A DNA stretch of 64,000 nucleotides from Sporothrix humicola (GCA_021396245.1 WNYE01000042.1:1-64000); one strand, 5' to 3'. Positions 19,158-31,900 are shown, counted from the first letter of the stretch. Notes: generated by a model from the letters alone, not told the origin. A program made the numbers and translations.

Positions 19158-21635
19158 ATGGTAACAAGACGAGCCCCTTCATCACCGCCGACTCCAACGG
19201 CCTCGACAACAGATGCCTGCCCAACACGGCCGGAGCTGTTTGTGGCGCCGCTGCCCATCAACTCGGAGACCGGCCTGCCCGTGATCCGCAAGGTGTTTAT
19301 CGCCAACCGCGGCGAGATTGCCTGCCGTGTGATTGCCACATGCCGCAAGCTCAACATCCAGACGGCTCTTCTCTACGTTGAGGAGTGAGTACCCTGTTAA
19401 CGAGTACGATCTGAACGACGATGCTAACAATCCAGGGACCAAGGATGGAGACACATTCTCGAGGCGGACGACGCGGTCAACATGGGCAGCATCAACGACC
19501 ACGCCCTGAACCCGTTCCTCAACATGGATTTGCTGATCGAAACGGCCCTCAGTCTCGGTGCCGACGCCATCCACCCCGGCTACGGCTACTTGTCTGAAAA
19601 GGACGAGTTTGCCACCAAGGCCCAGGAGGCCGGCCTCATCTTTATCGGCCCCAGCGCGCGTGCCATGTCGACGTTGGGCGACAAACGCAGCTCCAAAGTC
19701 TATTTGCAGGAACAGGCGCCCGATGTCCCCCTAATTCCTGGCTTTTCGGGCACCAGCACCAGCGCCGAGGACCTCGAGGCTGCCGCCAATAAAATTGGCT
19801 ACCCGATTATGCTCAAGGCGTCGGCCGGCGGCGGCGGCAAGGGCATGCGGATTGTCCGCGAGCCGGCACAGCTGCGCGAAGAGCTGGAGCGTGTGCAGTC
19901 CGAGGCGGCGCGTGCCTTTGGCTCGGCCGACTGTATCCTCGAAAAATACATTGAGAACAGCAAGCACGTCGAGGTCCAGATCATGGGCGACAGCCACGGA
20001 AACGTCGTCAGCTTCTTTGAGCGCGACTGCTCGGTCCAGCGCCGGCACCAAAAGGTCGTCGAGGAGAGTCCGTGCCCGTTTTTAACGCCCGATCACCGGC
20101 GGCGTATGAGCGATGTCGCAGTCAGCGTCGCCAAGGCCATTGGCTATTCCAACGCGGGCACCGTCGAGTTTGTGCTGGACGTCCAGACGAGCCATTTTTA
20201 TTTCCTGGAGGTCAATGCCCGTCTGCAGGTCGAGCACCCGATCACCGAAGAAGTGACGGGCACCGATCTCGTGGCCATGCAGCTGTTTGTGGCCAGCGGC
20301 GGCAACCTGTCGACCCTGCCGCATGTCCAGAACCTGAAGCCCGACGGCCACGCCATTGAGCTGCGTCTCTGCGCAGAGGATCCACAGCGCGACTTTTTCC
20401 CCGAGCACGGCACCGTCCGCGCCTGGCAGCCCGCCGCTGGTGCTCTCGCCCCTTCGCGCGATGTTCGCTACGAGACGGCCGTCCAGACGGGCTGCACTGT
20501 CTCCATCTACTTTGACTCGATGATTGCCAAGCTTGTCGTGTGGGCGCCCACACGCAGCCTCGCCGTCCGCAAGATCGCCCAGGTCGCAGCCCAGACGGCC
20601 TGTGTCGGTATCAAGACCAACCAGCTGTTCTTGCAGCGCTGTCTCCTGCATCCGTCCTTCCAGGATCCCACCTACAACACGTCCTTTATCCCACGCCACA
20701 TTGGCGAGCTGCTGCAGATGCCCGCGGCGTACTCGCCGTCGCTCGCCGTCATCCCAGCTCTAGTCCTGCGCTCGCCTGAGATGCAGCAGGTCATCAAGTC
20801 AGGACGAAACACACAGACGCCCTTCCGCTCTGTCCGCTCGCAGTTCCGCAACCAACACCGTGACCCGGTCGGTGTGCTTTGCGACGTCATTACGTCGGAC
20901 CTGTCCACCATGACGCGTGTTCCCGACAGCGGCGAAAAGCCTTCGACGCTTCTCGTGTGGACACCGCCGCAGACGCAGAACGAAGAGCCGAGCGTCAGCA
21001 TTATTCCCGTGCCGGTCTCCAAGGAGGAGAAGCCAGCGACTTCTTTGAAAGATGGCAAGACCAAGGCTGAGCCGAAGCCGGCCGCTCAGATCCTGACTGG
21101 CCAGTACAACCAGATCAGCAACCTCTTACGCGGCCCACGGCCGGCACCCATCAAGGTGAGGCTGGCACGGTGGACGGGCCTCGACGACGGCCAGAGAGGC
21201 ACCGTGTCCTGTTTTGTGGATGCTCTCATCGACGGTGCCAAGATCCGCGCCCATGTTATTGTGCCTGATGCTGCTGTCGCCGTGTCATCCACAGCCGCCG
21301 CCCCCGTCTACTGCCACTTCCCGCACCTCGGCTGCTGGCTCAAGTTCGACAAGGACACGCTGCTGTCCTACACCGAGGGTGGGCGCGTCGCCGTCGAGGA
21401 GGCCCAGCGCCAGGCCGAGCAGGGCCAGGCCGACATCAAGGCGCCGATGCCCTGCAAGATTTTGAGCATCAAGGCCAAGGAGGGCGACGAGATCCAGTAC
21501 GGCGACGTGGTCATCGTGTTGGAGAGCATGAAGATGGAGGTCAGCGTCAAGGCAAGCAAGGCCGGCAAGTTCCATTCGCTGTGGAAGGCCGGCGACGCCG
21601 TCAACGAGAATGCCATTCTGTGTTCTATTACGTAA
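19158..21635 (+). CDS. Biotin-dependent acyl-CoA carboxylase alpha subunit (biotin carboxylase plus biotin carrier)
   Basis: Exons 19158-19384 and 19436-21635, with a 51-bp intron (GTGAGT, GCTAAC branch point), give 808 residues. The biotin-carboxylase domain starts at ~43 (KVFIANRGEIACRV). ATP-grasp GGGGKGM is near 207, ERDCSVQRRHQKV follows, and EVNARLQVEHP is near 333. The C-terminal biotinyl domain has ESMKME with the biotin lysine at 775, 33 residues from the end. It carboxylates its own biotin using ATP and bicarbonate and feeds the beta subunit encoded upstream. The length somewhat exceeds typical MCC alpha subunits. The N-terminal 40 residues are Pro/Ser/Thr-rich with two arginines, so a weak mitochondrial presequence cannot be excluded. 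There is no PTS1 (end LCSIT). Methylcrotonyl- versus geranyl-CoA specificity resides in the beta subunit. Confidence 0.92.
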
Positions 21636-22089
21636 TATATGGAGTGCATTTGATAGCAAGCTTTAGAATTCACTCGTTACGTTTACAGTCAAGGCAGATT
21701 AATTCAGATATTTTGTAATTTCTTTTCTATTTAGAGATTCTGTGACGTCTTATCTACTCTGTAGATCGCAAAAAGGGACAGTGGGTATAAAAAGCAGTCG
21801 CTGGTGTAATCGTCGTCGTCGAGTCATGGTGGCTGAGTCAGCCCAACACATCTCGACGTGAATTAAAAAATTATGTGCCGGCCATCGAGGGCCAGTCGAT
21901 GTTCTGTCCGCTACACGGTGGTATTCACTGTGCGTATGCTCGTCGTGGATGAGCTGGCGGTCTGGCAGAACAATGTTTGTCGTCAACCTCTGATGAGGGA
22001 CTAGACGTGAAGTCTTGGGAAGTAGAGTCAGACAGAGAGACCTTGTTGCTTTTGGCAGACAAGTCCCCGTTCCATTCCTTCCCACTCCC
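21636..22089. other. Convergent 3' spacer
   Basis: Between the carboxylase alpha stop and the stop of the small minus-strand gene. It is AT-rich to about 21760. No gene is seen; any frame here overlapping 22090-22642 on the plus strand is the antisense shadow of the minus-strand gene. Confidence 0.55.
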
Positions 22090-22671
22090 TCAACGCTTGG
22101 CCTTGGAAAGCATCTCCTGCTGGGCGCGGCGGAGCTCGTCCTTGATGTCGTCAAACTTCTTCTTGGAGTCGGCCGGGGTCGAGGCCGGCGCCGCAATGTC
22201 GCGGGCGTTCTTCTTCCAGTGGCCCAGAGACCACTTGAGCGGGTCACGTGCCAGGGCAGCGCCGACGTCAATGTCACCCTCGGGCTTGGGGAAGCTGCGC
22301 TCGAGGGGATCCGTGCTGTGCTTGAGGCGACGGGGAGCCGAGACGGGAGCTGACGTCGTTGTCTGGGGCTGCGGGCGGACGTGTCCTGTATCTGACGCCG
22401 AAACGGCCATGGGCACGCTGGCGAGCGACGACTTGAGCTTCTCGGCGGACAGAGCCGTCAGGTCAGGCGTGCTGGCGGATGTGACGCTGGACGCATCAGA
22501 GCCACGGCGAGACGGGTCGGCGGACCACATGTCGTCCATGTTGGAGGCTCTAGACGAGGAGACGGACATGGAGGGCGCGGCCAGGGTGGTGTTGGCGACG
22601 GAAGTCGTCATGGTGGAATCGGTGGCCATTGTGGCCGCGTGAACGTTGGAAGTCGACAATGACGTGCTCAT
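22090..22671 (-). CDS. Small Ser/Thr/Ala-rich protein, conserved-looking C-terminus
   Basis: A single exon of 193 residues. I do not recognise a named family. The first ~130 residues are Ser/Thr/Ala-rich and probably disordered. The last ~60 look constrained, with GDIDVGAALARDPLKWSLG followed by a charged, probably helical tail rich in Lys/Asp/Glu that ends MLSKAKR. Codon use (third-position G/C) supports the minus strand over the overlapping plus-strand frame. The ATG at 22671 is the first in frame; a second Met at residue 15 is an alternative start. Not obviously linked to the metabolic cluster. Confidence 0.7.
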   Translation of the reverse strand: MSTSLSTSNVHAATMATDSTMTTSVANTTLAAPSMSVSSSRASNMDDMWSADPSRRGSDASSVTSASTPDLTALSAEKLKSSLASVPMAVSASDTGHVRPQPQTTTSAPVSAPRRLKHSTDPLERSFPKPEGDIDVGAALARDPLKWSLGHWKKNARDIAAPASTPADSKKKFDDIKDELRRAQQEMLSKAKR

Positions 22672-24743
22672 AATATGTGGGCGAGTTGATGATGAAAAGG
22701 GCTGTTGTGTGGTGGTAGTTGTTTGGGTTTTGTCGAGGGAGATGATGAGGGACGTCGAGGTCGATGATGGATGCGGTGAAAAGTGAGAGAAAGGTGAGGA
22801 TGAGATGAAGAAAAAGTAAAAGGGAAAGGAAGAAAAAAAAAAGAGAAGAAAAACGTGGTAGGAAATTGTAATAAATCAGTTGTGTGGAAATGAGCGTTAT
22901 CGACAAGACTAATATCAGATAGTGCTAGATTGGGAAGGGAAAAAAACGAGGGAAAAAAGGGTCCAGGCCTTTCTCTCGCTGTTTCGGTGAGTTCGCCGAG
23001 TTTGCTCCTAAGTCCAGTCACAAAAACCGACTTACAAATACACCGAAGACAACCACACTCTTGCAGGAGAAAAAAATGTGCGTTTAAATATACGAACAGA
23101 AGAGAACAAGAACAAGAGATAAATGTGGGATTGAAAGGCGAAATAAAAATGTGTTTGATGGAAACGTGGTCGTTGCCTTCAGAAGGTTCCCAAATTTGAA
23201 CGAAATTTCACGTTTTTGTGGAGATATTCAGAAGCTCGAAACAGCGAAAAAAGAGACTGTTGCGGCAGCCCACGCGGGCGCCAAGCGGCTGTCCCTGGCG
23301 TAGTGGTGGGCAAATATAGCAAATAACACGAATAACACGCGAAGCGAACAACCACCAGCAGAAGAACAAATGAGTGGAGGGCTGGAGGGCGAAGCGGTAA
23401 CACGGGACTGGGGCATCGAAGGGTATTCATCACGGGCAGAGGGTCAAGAGACTGGACAAAGAGCGCGGAGCCGGTGACGAAATGCCCTAAGAGGTCATTA
23501 GGGGGCAAATAAAAATAGGGGTCCAGTGTCTGTGTAGGCGAGTGCGACTGGCTGCAAACAGCCTCGGCGACTCTTTCCTCTTATGTTTGTAGGGCCCTTG
23601 GGCTCTTCCCTTCTTTCCTTCTATCCCTTCTAGTACTCCGTATCCTTTATCGCTGCTTCCTTTTCGGACACAGTACGTTGACTTGTGCTCGACATGTGGC
23701 CACGGCAGTCGCGAGGCGAACACCACTCAGTAGACGCAATTTTGCAATAGTGCGTGGCGAAAGACGAGTTCGCGCTCGCAAGAGACGGCGCTAGTCGGTC
23801 GGCCGGCGCCAGTAAAGTCACTGCCGGACACTGCTCCGTGCGAACTGCATTACAATGCACAAACTCCAAACTCCGTGGGCAGGCGCGAAGCTTTTAGCGT
23901 GCGACCTAGGCTCGGAAACTAGCTCGGCCTTCTTTTGTTCTTTCCTTGTCCTTGTCCTTGTCCTTGTCCTTGTCCTTGTTCATGTCCTTGTTCTTGTTTC
24001 CGTGCCTTGAAGCCTGCAGGATACAAGATACAAAATACTTGTTCATTCTTATTTCTTATTGCTCTTCGTTCTTCGTCTTGATTCATCAGTTTCTTGCGAG
24101 CACGGTTCCGAGATACCCTCCGAGATGTATCTGTTCATCCGTGTATCCGGGGGTCGCTGGAAGAGAACATTGTCTAACCTGTCTGTTGAGATGCCAACGT
24201 CAGAATTATGTCATCGTCCCGTTTCTCCTCACAAATTCAAATAAAGTGGTCAAAGATGATGTTCGTATTCGGCGGTCGTGATTAGAATGCAACAAAAAGC
24301 GTGTATTAGATCGTCGTGAAATGCAAAAGTAACGTAGATATAAAAGACCAAATTCCCAACTCCAGGCGCCCTGCCAAGCCATCTTTTCATCTTTCCGTGT
24401 TTTCGTCCTTTTGTGTTTTTGTGTGTTATGCCCCCCACCATATCACAGGTGTGTCGGGCAATATTATCAAGTTAGCCCGGAAGCTCGCTCCAGGCACATG
24501 CCTCGCACATGTGCCATATCTCCGTCCCCGGGCTTTCACTGGCGCTATGACATAATGTCCAACCACCCTTGTCACGCTTTCAGCCCGAAACGACACAAGT
24601 CCACGATATTAGAACCAACAGACGCCACGTGATTCTCGCAGACGCCGTCGCCACGTTATTGCGTTGTTGCGTCCCAGCGTCCTTATGTCATCCAAGATCC
24701 AAACAACACAAGTCCTTTTTTCCGGATCGTGTTTGTCTGCAGA
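22672..24743. other. Spacer with a hexanucleotide microsatellite
   Basis: 2 kb without a supported gene. A perfect (TCCTTG)6 tract occupies 23943-23978, with degenerate copies to about 23996. An ACTCCGTA octamer is at 23635-23642. The A/G-rich plus strand at 22790-22860 is the pyrimidine-rich leader of the minus-strand gene. Confidence 0.55.
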
Positions 24744-25970
24744 TCATCTCCGGGACGCGGAACGTGTCTTTTGGCTCTGGCTGCCGGTCGCCTTGGCCTC
24801 CTTTTCGGCCTGCTTCTTGTCCAGGTCGCTTGTCCGGATGATCTTGGGCGCGGGCGTCTTGTAGCCCTCGAGGCTCGTGGGCACAAACATGCCAACCTGC
24901 TTCTGGTACTCCTTGTAGGCCGGGTACTTGCCGCTCGTGATCGCCTCAGTCAGGAATGTCGAGCCCTGGAACAGCATCACCAGCACGAGCGCGCCAATGC
25001 CCGCCCAGCTGTACAGCGTGCCCGTCGCGTAGCAGCTCCACTGGTACAAGACGATCCAGACGGACTGCTCGGCCGCAAAGTTGGGGTGCCGGCTGTAGGC
25101 CCAAAGCCCCTCCGCCAAGAAGCCACGGTCGAGCGCGGCCTTGGTAAACTCGGCGGGCACCTTGCCGTCGTCACGGTACTTGTACTTGGCGGTCTGGTAG
25201 TCCCACTGCTGCTGGTCGGCGAAATACTCGAAGACGACGAGGCCAATCTCGAAGGCAGTAAACGCAAAGTCGCCAATTGTCAGCTCAGGTTCGATCGTGC
25301 CCGTCAACAACAACGTGTAGGCCGGAGCGGCAATGGCGAAGAGCAGGATGCTCTGGAAGAAGGCGATGAACGTGAGGTTGAAGATGTGGAACAGCCACTT
25401 GGGAATGGCATTCTTGACGATTTCCCTGGAAGTGTTAGGCATCGAACAACAAATGGCCACAAAAGTAAAAGGGATGCCCTACCAACGGTAATCCTCAGAG
25501 CCAACGTCGTAGCCTCCTTTGCGCGCATAATTGTATGTCAAACGAGCCTGATTGGACGGTCAGCAAACTGCAAAAGTCGAGACACAAAAGCCCAGATCAC
25601 GGGAAAGACCTACACTCCAGATCGTGCTGTAAAGCAGCGCCGCGTCCAGACGGGCAGAATGGACGCCGGCCAGGCGCGACCACAGATTAAAGTGCGCAAT
25701 GTAGAATGTCGGAAGCAGACTCCAGCAGCGGTCGACTTGCGAGTAGTTGCGGTTGATCTCCGACACGACGAGGAACACAAAGCCCAGGGCAATTGAGATG
25801 CCAAAGCCCGAAATCAGCGGGTTCGTGTCAACATAAAGCCGGCCCAGACTGCCCGTCGTCAAGGCCGTAAGCGTCTTGCCAGGCAATTCGTAGAGCTGAT
25901 CGAGAAATGGTTCGACATTGTGAGCGTAATCGGCGCACGCCTCGAGCGAGGCCACGGTCGGAAGAGCCAT
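24744..25970 (-). CDS. DUF1295 family multi-pass membrane protein (steroid-reductase-like fold)
   Basis: Three exons on the minus strand: 25970-25614, 25547-25483 and 25425-24744, with introns of 66 and 57 bp, giving 367 residues; all phases join cleanly. Several hydrophobic spans are visible (for example ISGFGISIALGFVFLV and the AGIGALVLVMLFQG region). The C-terminal signature region contains LWAYSRHPNFAAEQ, followed by YPAYKEYQKQVGMFVP, typical of the DUF1295/3-oxo-5-alpha-steroid-4-dehydrogenase-like superfamily. Those proteins are ER-membrane reductase or methyltransferase relatives; the reaction of this group in fungi is not established. The C-terminal tail is Lys/Arg/Ser-rich. Divergent from TOP3 across 671 bp. 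Confidence 0.88.
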
Positions 25971-26641
25971 GGCAAGAGTGTTCAGAAGGTGCAAGGAATT
26001 CAGTCGGTCGTCTATGAGTTGTCCGGAGCGTCGCAATTGTCAATTGAGCTGTTGTAAAATGCAAAATGTCTCGACGATGTTGCCCAGCTTCAATGACGTT
26101 TTAGACACGCGCTCCTGCCCGCATTTAATACTTACCCCGTATTTCTGGAAGCTCTAGCTCAACCCACGAGGTTCTCAGAAAAGTGGGTCCATGAGGAATC
26201 CACAGCTGCTGTTTTGGCGTCAAAAAGGCGCCCATGGACGGATACAGCGGTTTCCGGGCACTAAAGCTCCCTGTAATTGGGGGGCATCGACAGCTCCAAC
26301 GGCCCGCCGAGCGGCGTCTGTGAAAACGCCGTCCCCGCCTATTCCAAATTGACTCCATTAACGCGTGCAAAACGACAAATCGAGATATCAAAAACGGTCA
26401 AATTCACACAAAACGGCGAGATTGTCAACGCCCAACGCCCGGCCGGAACTTTGCACGATTCTTTCACGCGTCATAGCCTCCCAGCTGCGGCATGGTCCAC
26501 CGCTGATTGAATACAAACTGCTGGCGGCGCCGCCGTGGCCCGGGAAAATTGCCAAATCGAGACGCGTTTTGAGAAGAACAAGACGAAAGACGTCATTTGG
26601 GTGGTTGTGGGTGATCAGCTTACCTTCTGCCTCCTCCCACA
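25971..26641. promoter_or_regulatory. Divergent promoter region of DUF1295 gene and TOP3
   Basis: 671 bp between two start codons. No open frame with coding character. No specific site is recognised. Confidence 0.45.
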
Positions 26642-28952
26642 ATGACCAAGATCCTCTGTGTCGCCGAGAAGCCGTCCATTTCAAAGGCCGTGGCCGGTCA
26701 TCTGTCTGGAGGCCACTATCAAACGGTGAGTCCCGGCGTATTCGCTATGTTTTTTATATCACGACATTTCTAATTCCAAACAGCACAACACCTCGTCCAA
26801 GTACATCAAAAACTATGTCTTCTCCTTCAACTTTGGCCCGCCGTACGGCGACTGCGAGGTCACCATGACCTGCGTGTCTGGCCACATGACAAAACTCGAG
26901 TTTGGCCCCGAAGTCAAAGACTGGAAATACCCACCGCCAGAACACTTGTTCTCGGCGCCCGTGCACACCGTGATCCCGGACGACAAGAAGGTACTCGCCG
27001 AGAACATTGAGAAGCAGGCCCGCTATTGCCGGGCCCTAATCATCTGGACAGATTGCGATCTCGAGGGCGAGCACATCGGCAGCGAAATTCGAGATGCCGC
27101 ACGAAAAGGCAAACCGTCGATCGAGATCAAGCGAGCACACTTCAGCAACATCGAGAAGGCGTAAGTACGACCGTGCGTAGCAGGCAGGCCATATATCAAC
27201 CATAGCTAACACTCCATAGACACATCTTACGAGCAGCACAAAATCTCGTTAGTCTCGATGAGAGACAAATCAATGCCGTCTATGCACGGTCAGAATTAGA
27301 TCTGCGTATCGGCTATGCCTTTACTCGGTATCTGACAAACAACCTGCGGGCCCTCGGCGGGCCAATGGCGCAGTTGACGCTCAGTTATGGTAAGTAAACC
27401 CTGTCTCATGATATTCAGTACATTGGCAGACTACTGACGGCCATCCCTCCATAGGCTCCTGCCAGTTCCCAACGCTGGGCTTCGTTGTGGACAACTACTT
27501 CCGCGTCAAGAATTTTGTTCCCGAGCCCTTTTGGAGCATCAACGTCAAGCATACAAAGGGCAAGCTCTCCGCCAATTTCTCCTGGGTCCGTGGCCATCTC
27601 TTTGACCGTGCCTGTGTCATTATCCTCTATGAACGCTGTCTCGCCGCTAGGAAAGCCGAGGTCGTCAAAGTGCAGGAGAAGCCCACGAAAAGATGGAGGC
27701 CACTGCCTTTAACGACCGTGACCCTCCAAAGTATGGCCACCCGCTTCCTGCACATGACCGGTCAGCAAGTCATGACGATCGCTGAAGGTCTCTACAACAA
27801 GGGCTTCATCAGCTACCCGCGTACCGAGACTGACCGCTTCGACAAGGGCATGAACCTGCAGGGGCTCGTCCAGAAGCAAACCCAGGACGCGACCGGCCGC
27901 TGGGGACCCTTTGCCAACGACCTGCTACACAACAACAAGTTTGTCTGGCCAAGGGCTGGCACGCACGACGACAAGGCCCATCCGCCGATCCATCCCATTA
28001 CCTATGCAGCGCCCAGCGTGCTCAACGCCGAAGAGGGCCGGCTCTACGAACTGGTCGTACGGCGTTTCCTGGCCTGCTGTGCCGACGACGCCAAGGGCAT
28101 GGCCACGGACGTCGAGATCGCCTACGGGTCCGAGCGATTCCGGGCCAAGGGTGTGCACGTCCTAGAACGCAACTTTTTGGACGTCTACCCCTACGAGAAC
28201 TGGACTGATACGGCCCAGCTGCCGGCCTTTGCAGTGGGCGAGCGCTTTGAGCCGACCGAGGCGCTCATGACGCAGGGCAAGACAAGCGCACCAGGCTACC
28301 TTACAGAAGCCGACCTCATCGCCCTCATGGACGCCAACGGCATCGGCACCGACGCCACCATGGCCGAGCATATTCAAAAGATCCAGGACCGTGAGTACGC
28401 ACGAGCTGTCGAGCAGTCTGGAGCCCAGAGCAATGCCGGAGGCGGTGATGACGACGGAGGTGGCGGCGGCAGAGGAGGCCGAGGCGGCGGTCGTGGTGGA
28501 CGAGGTGGCCGTGGCGGAGGTGCCGGTCGTGGAGGCCGTGGAGGCGGACGCGGCGGCCAGCGCGTGTTTGTGCCGACCCAGCTGGGCGTCGCCCTCATCC
28601 AGGGGTTTGACCGCATGAACTTTGAAACGAGTCTGGGCAAGCCTTTTCTGCGCAAAGAAATGGAGCTGCAGATGAAGGCCATCTGCGAAGGTCGCACGAC
28701 GCGATCGGCCGTGCTGCAAGAGAGCCTGAGGCAGTACCGCCAAGTATACGAGCAGTCGTCGGAACGACTCGACGTTATGAAAGCCGTGAGTTTCCCTCTC
28801 CCTTTTTCTGTGTATTAACCGGCACACTCTTGAGACACATTGTCCAACTGATTCACTGGTTCACTGACATTTCGGTTTCACCACCCCAACAAATACAGTC
28901 CTGTAGGCAGTACATCTTCAACAACGGTGGCACAGGCACAACTGCTCGATGA
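26642..28952 (+). CDS. TOP3: DNA topoisomerase III (type IA)
   Basis: Five exons: 26642-26725, 26784-27160, 27220-27389, 27455-28785 and 28899-28952, giving 671 residues; every junction keeps phase. The Toprim domain is N-terminal (ILCVAEKPSISKAV; metal motif DCDLEGEHIG). The catalytic tyrosine is Tyr331 in GFISYPRTETDRF. It relaxes and decatenates single-stranded DNA intermediates and normally works in the nucleus with a RecQ helicase and Rmi1. Unlike animal TOP3A there are no C-terminal zinc fingers, as in yeast Top3 (656 residues). An unusual Gly/Arg-rich stretch (about residues 539-580, repeated RGG) is inserted inside the catalytic core between QDREYARA and the FVPTQLG block, not at the C-terminus. 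Confidence 0.95.
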
Positions 28953-31900
28953 AGAATACAGCCAGTTTGACGACAGACAAATTGCAGACGCTGCACAGTC
29001 TTGTCACAAAATAATTCAACCGACCTCGCTATGTATCGAGAACGCTTTGTCTCTCAAGCATAGTCCGACGGATATTCAAAAGGATATGCACGATATGTGA
29101 CTCAGTCACAGATGGGCCCACCAAACAGTCTGTTTCCTGTCAACAGACCAATGCAGACAGTCTTATTGCGCCTTTTTCCAGTCGACTGCCAATGGAAACT
29201 TTTGTGTAAGTCGACATTGGGCGTGCTCTTCCCTCCCGTTGGCGCCGATCGTTGTCGTTGCGGTAATTCTGCTATTTGTCGCAGCAAGTGGGTTTATGTT
29301 GATTTATCGTCAGCCCAGCTCCATCTTTATGGGCATCTCAGTGGACATATCTGTTGACTTCTTCGGCTTGTTCCTCCCGCCGACAACCGGCGCCGATATA
29401 CAGAGTATATCAATCAGAATAGATGCCACGATATGTACAAAAGTACAAGGCACGGGATACAAAATACAAAATACAAAAGCAGTATCCCCTCACTGTGGAA
29501 CATTTGTTTACTTGAGTTACAAAGTGACAAGCAAAGTAGGGCCAGCCAAATCGATAGATATTGACGCCCAATAGGAAGAACATATCCCCGGATAGTAAAC
29601 GACCCGATATGCCCCTTCCACTTTTGTTTCTTCAAAAGTCAACGACACACGAACAACCGATAAAGTGCCACACTACGAGGGACAATTCAATGTGCAGATA
29701 TGTTACGAAAGAGGGGCTTGTAAACGGGGCGAATATGTGAGGGATGTGTAAGTGGGACTCGTGGGAGACAACAAGAGGGGGAAACGAGAGGGGAAACATG
29801 AGAAGAGAAGCCCAAGAAGGGGTTGGTCGGCAAGAACGCGGGAGGGTTGCGTTCGGGCTGCAACGGGGCGTGTATTTTGGACAATTCTGAAATCCAGGTA
29901 TGCAGCAGAAGGCTCCGAATAAAAGAAGGAAAAAAGAAAGAAAAAATATGTATGGAAAAAAGGAAGGCGAAAGAAGGGGAGCAAGGGAAGAAAAAGGCGC
30001 CGACGGCTCAGCCTTCATGGTTCATCGTCAGTTGTCGTTCTGGCAAGTGGGAAGCCAGACTAAGGCCCATCCCGAACCTACACGGGTGTGCGTACGCAAA
30101 GAAACGCCATGACATAATGCCAGAGGGTCCGCGGGTGCCCTCTCGTCGCCGCATCGCACAACGTGGGAAAAGCAGACTGGATGAAAGGGATCCCACCAAA
30201 GGCCTAAAGAGGCTCGAAAAAGGCCCCTCCAAGGCTAGAGTGGTCTCGTAGTCTTGTCGTCTTCTAGCCTCACCCGCGGCATGGTACGGGAAAATGAGGG
30301 GAACGAGGATGAGGATCAGAGGAGACACGAAAGAGGGGCGTGTGGCTAAGAGTTGTCGTGCAGGACGATGCAGTCTAAAATGGTGACGAAATAGACGCAA
30401 AAGAAGCCCATTTGGCTCTTTGTCTAGAAACCTGAAACGGTGGAAATGGCCCAGCACGACGATAAACTCTTACTTCGTGCTTGCACTTGCACCAAGAGGA
30501 GGCAAGAATAGAAAATAGAATGGTGCCTGCCCTTTGGGTCAGCTGCCCACGAAAACCAAGTTGTCAAGTGGCCAGCGGGAAGGAGCCAATGAGCGACAGG
30601 CGCGAGCCCAACGTGATTGGCCCGAGATAGAGCACAAAGGCGAATTCGGGAAGGGACAAAGGAAGTTGACATCGATATACACAGACAACACAGTAAAGAA
30701 CAACCGACCACAGAGTCATGCTCAAAGGAAAGGCCGTCGTGGATTGAAAGAAACATTTACAGAACGAGAGTCAGGAAAGAGCGAACGGCACGACAAGGCA
30801 CAGTAATAATGACATTGTAAATTGTGCGTGCCTTCCGGCAGCCATTTCATTCATTGGCAATTATCGCCACGGAAAGAGCGATGAAGCCCTACAACCGGAA
30901 GGCGCAGTACCCACACATCTGACATCGCCCCTCATTGATTTATTTTGGGCGCGTCGCTTCGTGGCCCCTCGTGTTGCCAGATAAGGGCACACCATTTTGC
31001 GCCGTATCAGGGCCTTTTCGTATCAACTTTCGTCTTTTTCATGGTTTACGGGCGCCCTGCGCAATGTGTAATGCGAGCTGACGACATCGGACCAGATAGG
31101 TTTGTGCCCTCTTGGGATTTACCTTGGGACTTAAATTCCCCGTTTTGAGAGCAGGTATACTCGCCAGCTTCATTCCGCTTATTGTGACTCAGTCGTAGGT
31201 GTCCGACGCGGTCCGTTTAAAAAAAGATACATTGCAGGTCGCTCACTGTAAAATAATACAGACCCGGAATATGCAAGCCCTGTCTAAGCTGGACGTCTGA
31301 AAGTGCGTGCATGAGAAACAGCGTTTTTGTGGAGCGCCGCTCTGTCCGGACGAATACAGAAAGTACACCAGTAATAGCCAAAAGAGGAAGTTTCCGCAGA
31401 CATTTGCTGGGCAAGCAAAGGCAAAAGGGCAAGTGAGAGTGTATTGAGTATTCACAACAGCTAGAAAGAAGGACGCATTGCTCCTTCCATTGGCTTCCAT
31501 CGCTGCCCCCAGCACCTTCACAAGTGCTCCCTTTCTTTGCGACAAGCGATATGACCTGGCTGCCCCTATTCCCCTATTTTTGTTTACAAAGGATGAAACG
31601 GAAGGAGCGTCCATCACGCCCTGTCGACCGTTGACTCTTTCCAATCCAGGTTGTCATTTTCCCCTTTCCCCGTGCCCTCGGGCCTTGCCCTATCCCTCTT
31701 CATTTTGTGTGTCCAATATTAGACTATCAAAAGGACGTTCTGTGGCTGTCCGTCGCATTCTAGCAAATCGACTAAAAAAGCGTCGAGATAACGAAACCAC
31801 TCCCAATTTAACTGATGAACAGGCCATGCCCTGGCACGATGATAACACCCAAAACCGCGTTCCTAAAGGGGGCGCACAAAAATATAAACAACACAAAAAT

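Noticed and set aside
14092..21635. Plain mitochondrial leucine-degradation genes
   Set aside because: Not excluded but less favoured: the lyase-hydratase has SKL, presequences are not visible, and the neighbours are LDI-like, alcohol and aldehyde dehydrogenase genes. A genome-wide paralogue search would decide.
21977..22642. 221-codon plus-strand frame
   Set aside because: Antisense to the small Ser-rich minus-strand gene; the minus strand has the better codon pattern and a leader-like upstream region.
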